Positions 18,125 to 28,600 of a stretch of 64,000 nucleotides of DNA are shown here, piece by piece (position 1 is the stretch's first letter; the number at the start of each line of letters is the position of its first letter). The notes beneath the pieces were generated by a model. It was not told where the DNA came from and searched no databases. It was given only the letters and a program-made list of their open reading frames with translations. A program made the translations under genes and the position numbers. This stretch comes from Hyaloraphidium curvatum. Taxonomy: Eukaryota; Monoblepharomycota; Hyaloraphidiomycetes; Hyaloraphidiales; Hyaloraphidiaceae. The DNA lies in contig JAIVFI010000031.1 of NCBI GenBank assembly GCA_025558095.1, positions 1 through 64,000 on the forward strand, in the 5' to 3' direction.

Positions 18125-20032
18125 ATGACCCTTCGCGGCGCAAACCTGCGCCGCACCCTGCGGCGCGCATGCCGCCCCGAGCCCGGGCTGCTCCTCGCCC
18201 CGCTGCTCGGCCTCTTTGCCTTCTTCCAGGGCTGGCAGCCGCTCCAGCCCCTCTCGTTCGCCTGGGCGCCGCTGTTCGTCCTGATGGCGCTGCACGGCAA
18301 CGCGCTGACCTTTGCCGCGGCGTGGGCGGCGTCGGTGCTCGGCTGCTGGGGCTCGCTAACGGGGAGCTTCGGTTGGATCGCCGACGAAGAGGGGCCCTAT
18401 TTCGACTCGGGGGGGCTCACGCTGTCGTTCCTCCTCGGCATGCTTGCAGCCTCCGGCATGGCCATCGTAGTTTTACTGAACATGCTAGTGGTGCGGGGCA
18501 CAGAACGCTGGGCATCGGCCCTCTGGTTCCGCATCCTCTTCTATCCGCAAGCTGCCACCGGGATGTATGCCATCCTGGCCGCCTACTCACCCCTCGGGCA
18601 GGCCGGCTCCCCCGCCGAAACCGCCTTCGCCTCGCGCGACCTCGTCGTCGGATCTTTGTACCTCGGCGGCGTGTCGCTGGCCAACCTGGCCGTGCTCGGC
18701 GCGGCGTCGCTGGCGGCCTACGTGGTCGAGAAGGCGTGGTTCGACCTCGTGGAGGAAACCACCAGCGATGGGGTCGAGCAAAGCATCGCGGTGGAGGCCG
18801 ACGCCAAGCAGGTCGATCTCGCTGATGCCGGCGTTATTGTTGCCGTCGCCGACTCGGTCGAGCGCGACCTGCCGCAACCGGAAGCCAGCGCCGAAGTTCA
18901 AACACCCCTCAAGACCAGGTGGGGATCGGAGTCGTTCCGCCGGGCAACAACCAAGCTCGCCGCCTTCGTCACCCACCCGATCTCGGTCCCGCTGACCATC
19001 CTCCTCGTCGTCGTCACAACGGGCGCGGTGTTCAACATGGAGCTCCCCCTCGTCTTCTACCAGAAGCAGGCCTTCAGCGCGCACTCGACCGATACCTTCT
19101 CCTTCGGCTGCATGGCGATCCAGTCGCGGACGGACGAGTTCTTCCTCTCGGAGGCGGCCAAGATGGCCGCGCGGGGGACGCGCTTCATCACCACCTCGGA
19201 GCTGGGCCTCGGCGCGTCCGTCTCGGCTGCCAACGAGACGGCGTGGCTCGCCAAGTTCCAGGACTTTGCCCGCAACGCCACCGCGTACCTGGGGATCGGC
19301 TACCTCGTCGCGATCGACCCCGAGGACCCGGAAGCAAACTACAACCGCTTCACAACCATCGCGCCCGACGGCCGCGTGCTCGCCAAATACGACAAAAACA
19401 GGCCGGTGCCCCTCTCGGAGGACACCTTCGTCGTCGCCGGCGCCTCCCCGCCCCCCGTGATCGAGCTGGACCCGCGCGTGCTCAACCCCTCCTCGAACCT
19501 CTCCCGGCCCCTCAGGGTGCTGGTCGCCACCTGCTTCGACGGGGAATTCCCGTCCCTGCTGCGCCCCCCCGCCCTCGCAGCGGGCGGCGCCGACCTCTTC
19601 CTGCACCCCACGTGGCTGTGGGGGTCCCCCTCCACGCTGATCGACAGGGTTTACCCCTACCGCGCCGTCGACCTGGGACTGACGGAGCTCCGCTGCGCGA
19701 GCGGGGGCACGTCGGGTGCCTACGGCCCGCTGGGCACCGCGGCGGCGGCGTACAGGACGCACAGGGACACGGTGCTCGATTTCGAGGTGCCGCTGGTGCC
19801 GGGCGCGGGGTCGGTCTATTTGCACACGGGGGATGTGGTGGGGTGGGCGTGCCTGGGGGTCGCGGGGGCGCTGCTGATCTACGTGGGTGTGGGGAGGTGG
19901 GCGCCGTTTGGCAGGGGGTTGGCAGAGTTCAGGGTGTGGGGGAGGGTGAGGCGCTACCGGACGGCGGAGGCGGCGGGGGCGCGGATGGAGGAGGAGAGGG
20001 TGGCGGACGTGCTCGCGATGGGCTGTACATAG
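18125..20032 (+). CDS. Apolipoprotein N-acyltransferase (Lnt)-like membrane nitrilase
   Basis: One exon, 635 aa. About six hydrophobic helices fill residues 20-210. A variable charged linker follows (about 215-285), then one more helix (LTILLVVVTTGAVF), a carbon-nitrogen-hydrolase domain (about 320-565) and a final helix (WACLGVAGALLIYVGVG). The catalytic Glu-Lys-Cys set of the superfamily is visible by my count as E359 (TTSELG), K424 (KYDKNRPVPLSE) and C470 (VATCFDGEFP). The helix-nitrilase-helix order is that of bacterial Lnt, which moves a fatty acid to the N-terminus of lipoproteins. In a eukaryote the acceptor is not obvious; a lipid or a GPI-type substrate are guesses. Lack of introns is unusual among the long genes here. 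Confidence 0.85.
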   Translation: MTLRGANLRRTLRRACRPEPGLLLAPLLGLFAFFQGWQPLQPLSFAWAPLFVLMALHGNALTFAAAWAASVLGCWGSLTGSFGWIADEEGPYFDSGGLTLSFLLGMLAASGMAIVVLLNMLVVRGTERWASALWFRILFYPQAATGMYAILAAYSPLGQAGSPAETAFASRDLVVGSLYLGGVSLANLAVLGAASLAAYVVEKAWFDLVEETTSDGVEQSIAVEADAKQVDLADAGVIVAVADSVERDLPQPEASAEVQTPLKTRWGSESFRRATTKLAAFVTHPISVPLTILLVVVTTGAVFNMELPLVFYQKQAFSAHSTDTFSFGCMAIQSRTDEFFLSEAAKMAARGTRFITTSELGLGASVSAANETAWLAKFQDFARNATAYLGIGYLVAIDPEDPEANYNRFTTIAPDGRVLAKYDKNRPVPLSEDTFVVAGASPPPVIELDPRVLNPSSNLSRPLRVLVATCFDGEFPSLLRPPALAAGGADLFLHPTWLWGSPSTLIDRVYPYRAVDLGLTELRCASGGTSGAYGPLGTAAAAYRTHRDTVLDFEVPLVPGAGSVYLHTGDVVGWACLGVAGALLIYVGVGRWAPFGRGLAEFRVWGRVRRYRTAEAAGARMEEERVADVLAMGCT

Positions 20033-20373
20033 CTGAGCGGATGAAGAAGGCACTGATCGAGCTATCAAGACCTGTGTCGATATTGAAATGCTAGAGCTCT
20101 CCTCAGAAGATTGAGCCGCGCCATCCGTTCAAAGATCGACCGTCACCCCTTTCGATCCTGACGCCGTTCGATCGCCTGCAGTTCACGTTAGGTCCGGTAG
20201 CGCGAGGGCACCCACCCGAAGATTGCCCCGATCCGCGTTTCTCGTCCGACGAAGACGATGCGGCCGAGGTGCCCCTTGGATGATGTTCCGGAGCCTTTGT
20301 GCGGCCGCCGTACCCGCACCCTTCCGCTGTCCGACACGGAAGAATCAACAAGTATGCTTTGGTAGCCGCTCGT
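20033..20373. other. Convergent 3' intergenic stretch
   Basis: 341 bp between the Lnt-like gene and the small unknown gene on the other strand. I see no gene or repeat in it. Confidence 0.5.
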
Positions 20374-21018
20374 TCAACGCACCGACATCGGTGCTCGCGA
20401 ACACCCAGTGTTCTGTTGCGGGGGATCAGCACCAGGACGATTGGAAGGGGAAGCGGAGGTACCCACTCCATTTCTCCCGGTCTGCGCTGGGAATCCCCCT
20501 CCTTTCGAGCTCGCCCTCAACGAGCTGTTCGTGTGCTCGGGCACGCTCCTCCATGGCCTCGACAGCGTCCGCCTCCCCCCCGAGGAGTTCAACCCGAGGA
20601 GTTCAAAGATCGGTCTCAGGCCGTCCACCGTCTCGAGGCGGATCATCGCGTGCCGGCTGGCTGCAGCAATAACCTTGGCGCCGAGGTCCAAACCGCCTGG
20701 AGCTTCGTCTTCTTCGCCGTCGGCGGACCCCGTGCCCACCCCGTTGATCTCGGCGATGCGGTCGCGCAGCGTCCACAGGATGTCGAACACGGTGTCTTCG
20801 TCGACGCCGTCGCGCGTCATGGGCGTGTCCCACTCGGATCCGGCGTCCGAGGACCCGTCCCCTTCGGCGTCGTCTCCGGCACCGGCGGGGCTTTCGGACT
20901 TGCCTGCGCCCGGCAGGGGCCCGTAGAACGCGGCCTTGGCGGCCTTGCGGGCGGCCATCTGCGCCGCGGTCACGCCTTCTTTGCGCTGGCCTCCGTCGGC
21001 ACGGCCCGAGTCCGACAT
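20374..21018 (-). CDS. Unknown protein of the DILxTLRDRI family
   Basis: A 214-aa open frame starting at MSDSGRADGG. An Ala-rich helix (AAQMAARKAAKAAF) and an acidic linker precede DEDTVFDILWTLRDRIAEIN and a second helical block (KVIAAASRHAMIRLETVDGL, then RPIFELLGLNS). The first block is shared with the broken copies at 7650 and 25220. The last about 55 residues are Ser/Pro/Arg-rich and may be read-through of non-coding DNA or the result of an unseen intron. No known domain, signal peptide or membrane helix. Function unknown. Its start is 122 bp from the divergent P450 gene. Confidence 0.55.
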   Translation of the reverse strand: MSDSGRADGGQRKEGVTAAQMAARKAAKAAFYGPLPGAGKSESPAGAGDDAEGDGSSDAGSEWDTPMTRDGVDEDTVFDILWTLRDRIAEINGVGTGSADGEEDEAPGGLDLGAKVIAAASRHAMIRLETVDGLRPIFELLGLNSSGGRRTLSRPWRSVPEHTNSSLRASSKGGGFPAQTGRNGVGTSASPSNRPGADPPQQNTGCSRAPMSVR

Positions 21019-21139
21019 CGCGGGAGACGCGCCGAAGAGGGGGTTGTTGATTCGATCGACACGTGGCGTCGCTCGCCGCGCCCCACCCTCCAAAACCTCT
21101 CCCGGCGGGAGCCCCGAATCGCGGCCGCAGACCGCCAAA

Positions 21140-22871
21140 ATGCTCTCCTCCATTCTCCTCTACGCGGTGGCCGTTGCCGCGTTCCTTTACCTCGTCCGGA
21201 CGCTGTTCAGGTGGGCATTTCCGCGGGCCTGTCTCCCACCTCGACCTGATGCCTCCCACGTTTCAGACGCCGCTACCTCGAGTTCGACGACGACATCGAG
21301 ACCGTCTTTGTCGTCCCCGGCCTCTCCCGCCCGCCGCCCGTCCCCACCCACGCGGCCAGCCTCCTTGGGATGCCCAAGTACGGCCCCGTCTTCCGCGTCG
21401 TCAACATGCTGCGCCCGAGCATGGCCACCGTGACCGTGGGCGATCCGATGCTGCTCAGGGAGATGCTGGTGGGGAAGAGCTGGCCGAAGTTCCAGCGCGG
21501 GGACCCCAGGAGTCCGTACTCGGAGGGCTTCATATCGGCGGAGAACGGGCAGCTCTGGAGGGACGTTCGGGCCGCGTTCGAGGCCACGTTCACCAATCTG
21601 TCGGTGCGGAGGCACGTGCCCGTGATGGAGGAGCAGACCGCGATTCTGCTCGAGCGGCTGGCGAAAGCCAGCGCCGAGAACCCCGCGGGCTTCGACCTGG
21701 TCGGATTCTTCCACCGCTACTCTTTCGACGTGGTCACGCGGCTCGTTTTCGGGGCCGAGGTCAAGGCCCAGACCTCGGCCGAAGGCGCCTCGTACGCCAA
21801 GACCTTCGATTCGTGGCAGTCCCACACGATCAGGGTCACCACGGGCAAGCTGCTGCTGGGAAGCTGGGGCACGTACCTCCTGCGCAAGGTCATCGCGGCG
21901 CAAAAGGCCGACGGGGACAGGATGTGGGCGCTGCTGGACTCGGAGAGGGAGAGGATCGCGAGGGGCGAGGCGAGGGAGAGCATCATGGACGACGCGTACT
22001 CTCGGTCCGAGGCGGGGAAGCTCGGCGCCGAAGTGTCGCCCGCGGATCTCCGCAAGGCGCTGATGTCCTTGCTTTTTGCTGGGGTGGGCATCGACGGCAG
22101 CTGCGGTCTTGCTCGCCTTCTTACCGTTCGTGGTTCGCTTCAGCACGACACGACCACCTCGACCCTCTCCTTCCTCTTCTACGAGCTCTCCAAGCGGCCA
22201 GATCTGCAGGACACCATCCGCTCGGAAGCCGCCGGAGCCCTGGCCTCCCACCTGCCGAATCTCGACGAGCTGGAAAAGTGCAGGACGCTCAACGCGTGCA
22301 TCCGCGAGACGTGGGCACCTCTTGTCCATGCCGCTGCCGGATCAGCCCGCTGAAGTTTTCCCCCCCGCCCAGGCTCCGGCGGTATCCAGCTGCGCCCTTC
22401 GGCACCGGCCGCGTCATGTTCGAGGACCTCGACTTCTCCTACACCGACTTTTCCGGGAAGCCGCGCCGCATCCGTCTGCGCAAGGGGGACAGGGTGATGC
22501 CGTACTTCTACGGGGTCCAAAACTCGGCCGCGTACTGGGACGAACCGCTCGCATGGAAGCCCGAGCGGTTCGCCGACGATCCTACTGGGGGGGCCAAGAC
22601 GGGATCGATGTTTGCCTATGCGCCCTTCGGGAACGGCGCGAGGCGGTGCATGTGGGTTGCTTGGGCCGTCAAGGGTGATTGGGATTCTAATCTCGCTGAC
22701 GACAGAGGGGAGAAGCTCGCGCTGGCGGAGATCAGGCTGTGCACGGCGTCGTTGCTCTCGCGCTTCGAGGTCGAGCACGTGCCCGAAACGGACTGGACTT
22801 TCGCGGAGGCGTTCAAGGGTACCATCGCGCCAGAAAAGGTCATGGTGAAGCTCAAGGAGGTCAAACAATAG
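21140..22871 (+). CDS. Cytochrome P450 monooxygenase
   Basis: Five exons (21140-21210, 21267-22083, 22144-22310, 22373-22651, 22706-22871) give 499 aa. The N-terminal helix (SSILLYAVAVAAFLYLV) should anchor it in the ER membrane. Three splice joins are confirmed by motifs they rebuild: the I-helix LFAG|HDTTTST, the K-helix E-x-x-R as RET|LRRYP, and the heme loop FGNGARRCI|GEKLALAE with ligand Cys444 by my count. It oxidises a small hydrophobic substrate with electrons from a P450 reductase. The CYP family was not assigned. Its stop is 20 bp from the stop of the convergent amidase. Confidence 0.95.
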
Positions 22872-22891
22872 AATGCCGTCGCCCGCATCGG

Positions 22892-24952
22892 CTACAGCTT
22901 CCCCTTGGCCGCCTTCTCCGCCTCCTTGAGGCACCGATCGATCTCCTTCATGCACTCCACCAGCTTCTCGTCCTCCATCCTCCTTGCCGCCACCTGCACG
23001 CTCACGGGCGCGCCGGCCATCGCTTCGCGGTTCTCGTTCCACACGCGGTGTATGTCGGACTCGCCCTTCCACCGGCCGCGGTGCGAGCTGGGACCGTCGA
23101 CCGCAGGGTCGACGGCGGTGACGGGGATGATACCCCCGGGGAAGTCGAGGACGTTGTAGATGACCTGCCGCCGAACATGGTCAGCACGGCGCCACATGGG
23201 GACCGCAGAGGGGAAACCCACTGTCCCGACGCCCATGAACGGTGCCTCGGTGTTCATCTTCCAAGGCGGCAAGGCGGGCAGAGCCAGCGCCTCGCTGATG
23301 ACCACGTCCAGCCCCTGCTTGGCCCACATGTCCAGCCACTCCTTGGCGATCGCGTTGCGCTCCAAATTGGTGCGGAACAGCTCGTCCGACGACAGCGGGC
23401 CCCGCGCCCCCGCGAGCACCAGCTCCCTGAACGCCGCGTCGTCGGGGTACTTCTTCAGCGCCCCCTCGGCCCTCGCTGCGATCTGCTCCCTGCTCATCTT
23501 GGCGAACGAAGCCTGGTACGACGTGAACCTCTCGAGCGGGTCGCCCGTCCTGTCCGCGTGCTCGGCGAGGCGGACGTAGCCGTGCGAGAAGAAGACCTCG
23601 CTCGAGATGGCCTGCAGGCGCGCGACCTTGGGCGGCTGGATCTCGACGCAGCGGTGGCCCTGCGCGCGGAGGGCGGCGACGGTGGCGAGGATGGCGCGCT
23701 TGTTCGGGGGGGAGGTGAGGTACAGGCCTGTGGGACAACAAACAACATCCAGGGTGAGCTCTTTCGAAGCACCGCAGACGGAGGTCGACCCACCGTTGTC
23801 GACAAAGTACCCCACCACGAGCTTCTTCCCGCGCACCTGCTCCTTCTCCTCCTCCCTCCACCCCACGTTGAGCACCATCGGGTCCAGCTGGTACGGCCGC
23901 GCGGCCAGGATCGTCCGCATCATCAGGTCCAGGTCCTCGACCGAGCTGCCCAGCGGGCCGCCGACGGAGCGGACGGATTCCTGCCCGCCGATGAGGGTCA
24001 TACCGCCGAGGAGGGGGATGCGGAGGGAGGTGGGCTTAAGGCCGTCTGGCGAGATGGGGTCAGAAGGGTGAGAGTAGAGTGCGCCACGGCCGGTCACCCA
24101 CAGACGCCGTTGAACGCCGCCGGCCCGCGCACGCTCCCCCCGATGTCGGTCCCCAGCCCCAGCGGGCTCCCCCGGGCGGCCACTAGCCCGCCCTCGCCCG
24201 AGCTGGAGCCGCCTGTGATCAGGCCGCGGCTGTGCGGGTTGGTCGAGCGGCCCCAGAGGGGGTTCACGGGCTCGGCAGACATCATGAGCTGCGGGATGTT
24301 GGTCTTGCAGTAGACTGGGGGTTGAAGACGTCAGCCGGTGGGGCAAGCTGGGGGCAAAGAGGACCCACTGATGGCGCCGGCGTCGCGGAGGATCTTGACG
24401 GCGACGGAGTCCTCCTTGGCGGGGCTGTTGACGAACGGCGGCGACAGGAAGCCGACCGAGGCGTCGAGCCCCTTGACGCTGAAGTTGTCCTTGATCGAGA
24501 TGGGCACCCCGTGCAGGGGCCCGACGGTCTTGCCCGTGGACTTGAAGGTCCGGTCGAGGTGCCGGGCCCGCTCCAGGGCATCGACGAAGCAGATTTCCGT
24601 GAGCAGGTTGGACAGCTGGTGGGCATAAGCCGCCCTTTTGACGAATGCCTGAGGCGGAAGCGTCGGTGTGCCGCGGGGGACAGTTTCCGTCTAGAGGACT
24701 ACGCACCCGGCACACCGTCTCGGCGTCAATCCTGCCCGCCGCGACGTCCCGCGCGATCTCCGACGCCGACATCGCCGTGATCCGCTTGTCCTCGGCCGTC
24801 AGCAGCCCCGACGCCTCGAGCACAGCAATGTCCGACGCGTTGGCCTTGCGCGCCGCCCAGATGGGGTGGCCGGTCGGCAGGCGGTACTCGGCCGGGATGA
24901 GCGACTCGCGCTTGGCGAGCTTCGCGTCGCGGACTTTTTCCCAGGCCGCCAT
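22892..24952 (-). CDS. Amidase-signature hydrolase (acetamidase / fatty-acid amide hydrolase type)
   Basis: Hydrolyses a carboxamide with a Ser-Ser-Lys triad. Six exons (24952-24707, 24648-24369, 24314-24102, 24045-23794, 23727-23222, 23164-22892) give 589 aa. Seen in order: GPLHGVPISIKDN (catalytic Lys), YCKTNIPQLM, GGSSSGEGG, LGLGTDIGGSVRGPA (nucleophile region), GLKPTSLRIP, and a C-terminal YNVLDFPGGIIPV. The in-frame intron 23221-23165 was removed because the family has no insert there and both sites fit the local consensus. No signal peptide. The substrate is unknown; the fungal acetamidase-like branch fits best (IPAEYRLP near the N-terminus). Confidence 0.93.
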   Translation of the reverse strand: MAAWEKVRDAKLAKRESLIPAEYRLPTGHPIWAARKANASDIAVLEASGLLTAEDKRITAMSASEIARDVAAGRIDAETVCRVRSPLDGNCPPRHTDASASGIRQKGGLCPPAVQPAHGNLLRRCPGAGPAPRPDLQVHGQDRRAPARGAHLDQGQLQRQGARRLGRLPVAAVRQQPRQGGLRRRQDPPRRRRHQWVLFAPSLPHRLTSSTPSLLQDQHPAAHDVCRAREPPLGPLDQPAQPRPDHRRLQLGRGRASGRPGEPAGAGDRHRGERARAGGVQRRLWVTGRGALYSHPSDPISPDGLKPTSLRIPLLGGMTLIGGQESVRSVGGPLGSSVEDLDLMMRTILAARPYQLDPMVLNVGWREEEKEQVRGKKLVVGYFVDNGGSTSVCGASKELTLDVVCCPTGLYLTSPPNKRAILATVAALRAQGHRCVEIQPPKVARLQAISSEVFFSHGYVRLAEHADRTGDPLERFTSYQASFAKMSREQIAARAEGALKKYPDDAAFRELVLAGARGPLSSDELFRTNLERNAIAKEWLDMWAKQGLDVVISEALALPALPPWKMNTEAPFMGVGTVGFPSAVPMWRRADHVRRQVIYNVLDFPGGIIPVTAVDPAVDGPSSHRGRWKGESDIHRVWNENREAMAGAPVSVQVAARRMEDEKLVECMKEIDRCLKEAEKAAKGKL

Positions 24953-25219
24953 CGCGCGGAAAGGCGGAGGAAGCGGGTCGGAATGTTTGGTCGGCGGCCT
25001 TCCGCACCCGTCCCTTCACTCACTCTTGGTCACCGGACTCTAGGCGCCCAAGTAAGTTATGCTAGCCTCCTCGCGATGTTTTGCCGTTCTACGTCAGCTC
25101 CATTGCCTTACCCGATGAACGAACAACTGTTTGAACTACCTTCCAAGTTATGAGGCGTGACGACAGCCACGTGTCGGTCCCACCCAAATCAAGTCTCCTT
25201 CTCGCCGACGCCCCTCGCA

Positions 25220-25341
25220 ATGGCAGCTTTCGGCGGACCCACTGAGACGGTTCTTGACGAGAGCGTTCGGCCGGAGACGAGGAGATGGTGCTAGACATCC
25301 TCTTCTCGCTGCCCGACCGCATCGCCCAGATCAACGCCTAG
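25220..25341 (+). pseudogene. Short relic of the DILxTLRDRI family
   Basis: An ATG at 25220 is followed, in a shifted frame, by GDEEMVLDILFSLPDRIAQINA and a stop at 25339. This matches the core block of the proteins at 20374-21018 and 7650. Only this block remains, out of frame with the ATG, so it is read as a decayed copy. The 340 bp that follow, up to the regulator gene, hold nothing I recognise. Confidence 0.4.
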
Positions 25342-25681
25342 TACTTGGGCGGATCCGACAACGGCGAGTCCAGCTGTTGATTCGGGCACTGGTCGCGAGC
25401 CTGGTCGAGGATGACAAAGAGAGAAAGGTGGATTGCTAGCTCGCTCTTGAGGCGGTAGATTCTCGACGAAGGCGATGTCGAAGTAGTGGTAACGAAGGAC
25501 CGGGGATTACAAAACCGGATGTTGGTCGGAACTATGTTCAAGAGAAGCCAGAACAACAAGATGGCAGTCCGACAAAGCCTCGCTCCAGATAGCCTCACCC
25601 TCTCCACACCACGCCGCACCCACATCCACACTGTACAACGCCGCCACCTCCTCTTGCCTCGAGAAGATCTCCGCGTCCATT

Positions 25682-28600
25682 TCAGACGGCCGACTGCCCC
25701 ATCGCCACGATCATCGTCGCCATCCCGTCCGAGATCAATCCCCCCTCGGCCGCCCTGGCCGCGATCATCTCGATCGCCGCCTCTCCATCCGCCTCAGGAT
25801 CCTCCCCGTCCCTGGGCGTCGACGACCGCGGCGTACTCGGCGTCCACCGCAGCCTCGCCGGCACCGCGGACCTCCCCGCCCCCACCAGCTGCAGCTTGAC
25901 CACCGAGACCACGTCCTTGGACAGGTCCCGCGCCGAGTGCCCCGTGCGGGAGCGGGCGAGGCAGGCCTCGATGAACTCGACGTCCGCCACGGCGTCGGCG
26001 ATCCCCCCGCCCTGCGCGCCGGGGGCCGCGATGCCGCCCCAGGCGAGCACGGCGCGGTACACGGCCGCCTGCACCATGGCGTGGTGGCCGAGGACCGAGG
26101 TGCGGAGGAGCCGCGGGTCCACGCGGACGTAGGCCCGGATGAGGCGGATGAGGTGCAGGGTGTGGTGCAGGCAGACCTCGGGGATGGGGAGGTTGGGGTC
26201 GTCCACGGCAAAGACGGGGAAGTACGGCGCGCGGGGGTGCCCGCTCAGGTCGGGAAAGCCCTTCAGGGGAGGGAGCGCGGCGACGATCCGGGCGAGGTGG
26301 TTGGGCGTCTGCCGCGCCGTGCCGAGCCACGCGAGGTGAGAGGGGTTGACGAGGTCCGGCTGTGCGCCCATCGTAGCCGTTGCGTGAGCTGTCGGTGATC
26401 ACACGCAGCATAGCGACGAACGTACCTTTAGAGGCCCGTGCATGAACATGCAAGCTAGCCGTACCAAGAAGAGGTCGTTGAACGCCCCGTTGAGCACATC
26501 CACGCTCCTCCGCTCCCCCGCCGGCCGCGCCGCCTCCCCCGCCAGGAACCCCGCCGGATCCGAGTCCAGCTCGACGTACCAGGCCGGCAGCCTGGCGAAA
26601 AGCCCGTGGATCCGCGCCCGCATCTTGCGCACCTTGCCAGCGACCTTGCGCACCCCGCCGTCGTCCGGGTCGCACGCGGGGTCGAACACGTCCGCGCCCA
26701 GCTCGCGCGCGCGCACGTGCAGCTGCACCGCCTTGCCGATGGTGAAGATGGCCGCGATGATGACGGCGAAGCGGAGACCGATCTGCCCCGGCGGGTCGCC
26801 GCCCTTGCACCGGATCGTGTTGAACGCGCTGCCCAGCAGCCGCGCGGGGAGGCGGTGCCACGGCAGCGTGTCCAGCGCGGCAGCGGCGGCGTTGCCGGGG
26901 CGGGTTGCGACGATCGCCTCGGCGGCCGAGAGGAGCTCCGAGACGGCGTCGAAGTGGCGCTCCTCGCAGGGCAGGTTCATGGCCCAGGCCACCTCGTCCG
27001 AGATGGTGGGGTTGCTGCAGTCCAGCACCATGAGGTTGCGGTCGTGGATGTACAGGCCCCAGAAGGCGCGCCGCAGGGATTCGGCGCGGTACTGGTTCGC
27101 GTAGTAAAGGTAGAGGTCGATGCCAGAGGGCGGCAGCACGACGCCGCCGGGCAGCACTGTGCCGGAGGGGTACGGGGCGAGGAGCGACGCCGGGTCAGAG
27201 CATCCCATCTTGTAAGCCAGCGCCACTCCGACGTTCTAACATGCACGACGTCAGAACGGGTGACGACACGCCCGCGCGGTACCACCCACCATGAGACCCC
27301 GCGACGCCTCGGTCCGAAGGAACAGGCCCGACCTCCACAGCAGCGTCACCAGCGCAAACAGCACGTCCAGCGCGCCCTGGTCGATTCCCCCCTCCCTCGG
27401 CCGCGCCCGGGCCCCGCCGAGCGACCCGATCCCCATGCGCTCCAACCACGGCTGTAGGTAGCACCACGCGTGCCTTGCCAGACTGTGCGAGGTGCCGCGG
27501 GTGCGGGAGCCGCCGGCGACGGGGCTGCCGAAGTTGGCGGCGATGTCGACGGCGGGTGCTTCCGCAAAGGGGGCGGGGGGGAGGAGCTGCCGCGAGACGC
27601 CTTCCTCCGAGGGTTCGAGCTGGGTGCACCCGACGGATGCCATGGCGAGAAAGAGGGGGAGGGGTGGGGGGTAGGCACCGTTCTGGGCGGTCGGTTGGAG
27701 CTCGTTTGGGGCAAAGATGGAGGTGCGAGGGCGCGTGGCCAGGCTGGGGAAGAACATCTTGTAGTGCACGAGCTTCATCTGGGAGTGGAGGTTGTTGACG
27801 ATGAAGTAGTCCTGCACGATGCGGAGGAGGTCGGAGGAGGGAGGGAGGGGCTGCCCAGTACGTGTGAGCAAGGCGTGAACGGTGCCATTCCAAGGGATCA
27901 CAGTTACCTGGAGATCGGCGGAGGGACCGATGGAGGAGCCAACGCGGACAAGGGCGCCGGGTTCGACCGGCGAAAAGGTCGTTGCTTCGTCGGCGCTCGA
28001 GTCGTCGCTTCCCCCAGGCGAGCGGCCCGGATCCTGGAACGCAGGCCACGCGATACGCGGTTGCTGCGCACGTCCCGAAGGTATGGCGCCGCTGCGCTGG
28101 AAGAGCGCCGCCACGAGGCTGTCCAGCTGCGCGCCGGTGTAGCCCGCCCTGCTCGACGAGGCCGTGGATCCGGCCACGGAGCCCAGCATCGACCGGGTGG
28201 TCCCAAACTCCAGGTCCACGCTGCCGGCGTCGTCGGGGGGGCGGCCGACCGAACCGAGGCTGCTTCGGGCCTGGGCGGCGAACCCGCGTGCGACCGACGG
28301 GGATGCCAGCGAGCCGGACGGCCTGCTCCGCGGCCGCAGGCTGCGCTCGGGGCTCGTCCTGCGGCCCGGCACGTAGTCCGACCCGGCGTCGTCCTCCTCG
28401 TCGTCCTCGCCCTCCTCCTCGGGCTCCTCGTCCGGCCCGTCGTCGCCGTCCTCCTCGCTGCCCGCGTCCGCCGGGCCCCCGCCCCCCCCGCCGTCCCCGC
28501 CCGCGGCCACGGCGCTTCCCGCTGCGTCCGTGCGCCGCCGCTTTCGCCGCTTGTCCTTCCTGCCGGCCGAGGCGGCGCCCTTCTTGGGCCCGCGCGGCCG

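Noticed and set aside
15512-24952. CoA ligase, P450, amidase and Lnt-like gene as a secondary-metabolite cluster
   Set aside because: There is no backbone synthase, transporter or shared regulator, and orientation and spacing are ordinary; co-location alone is too weak.
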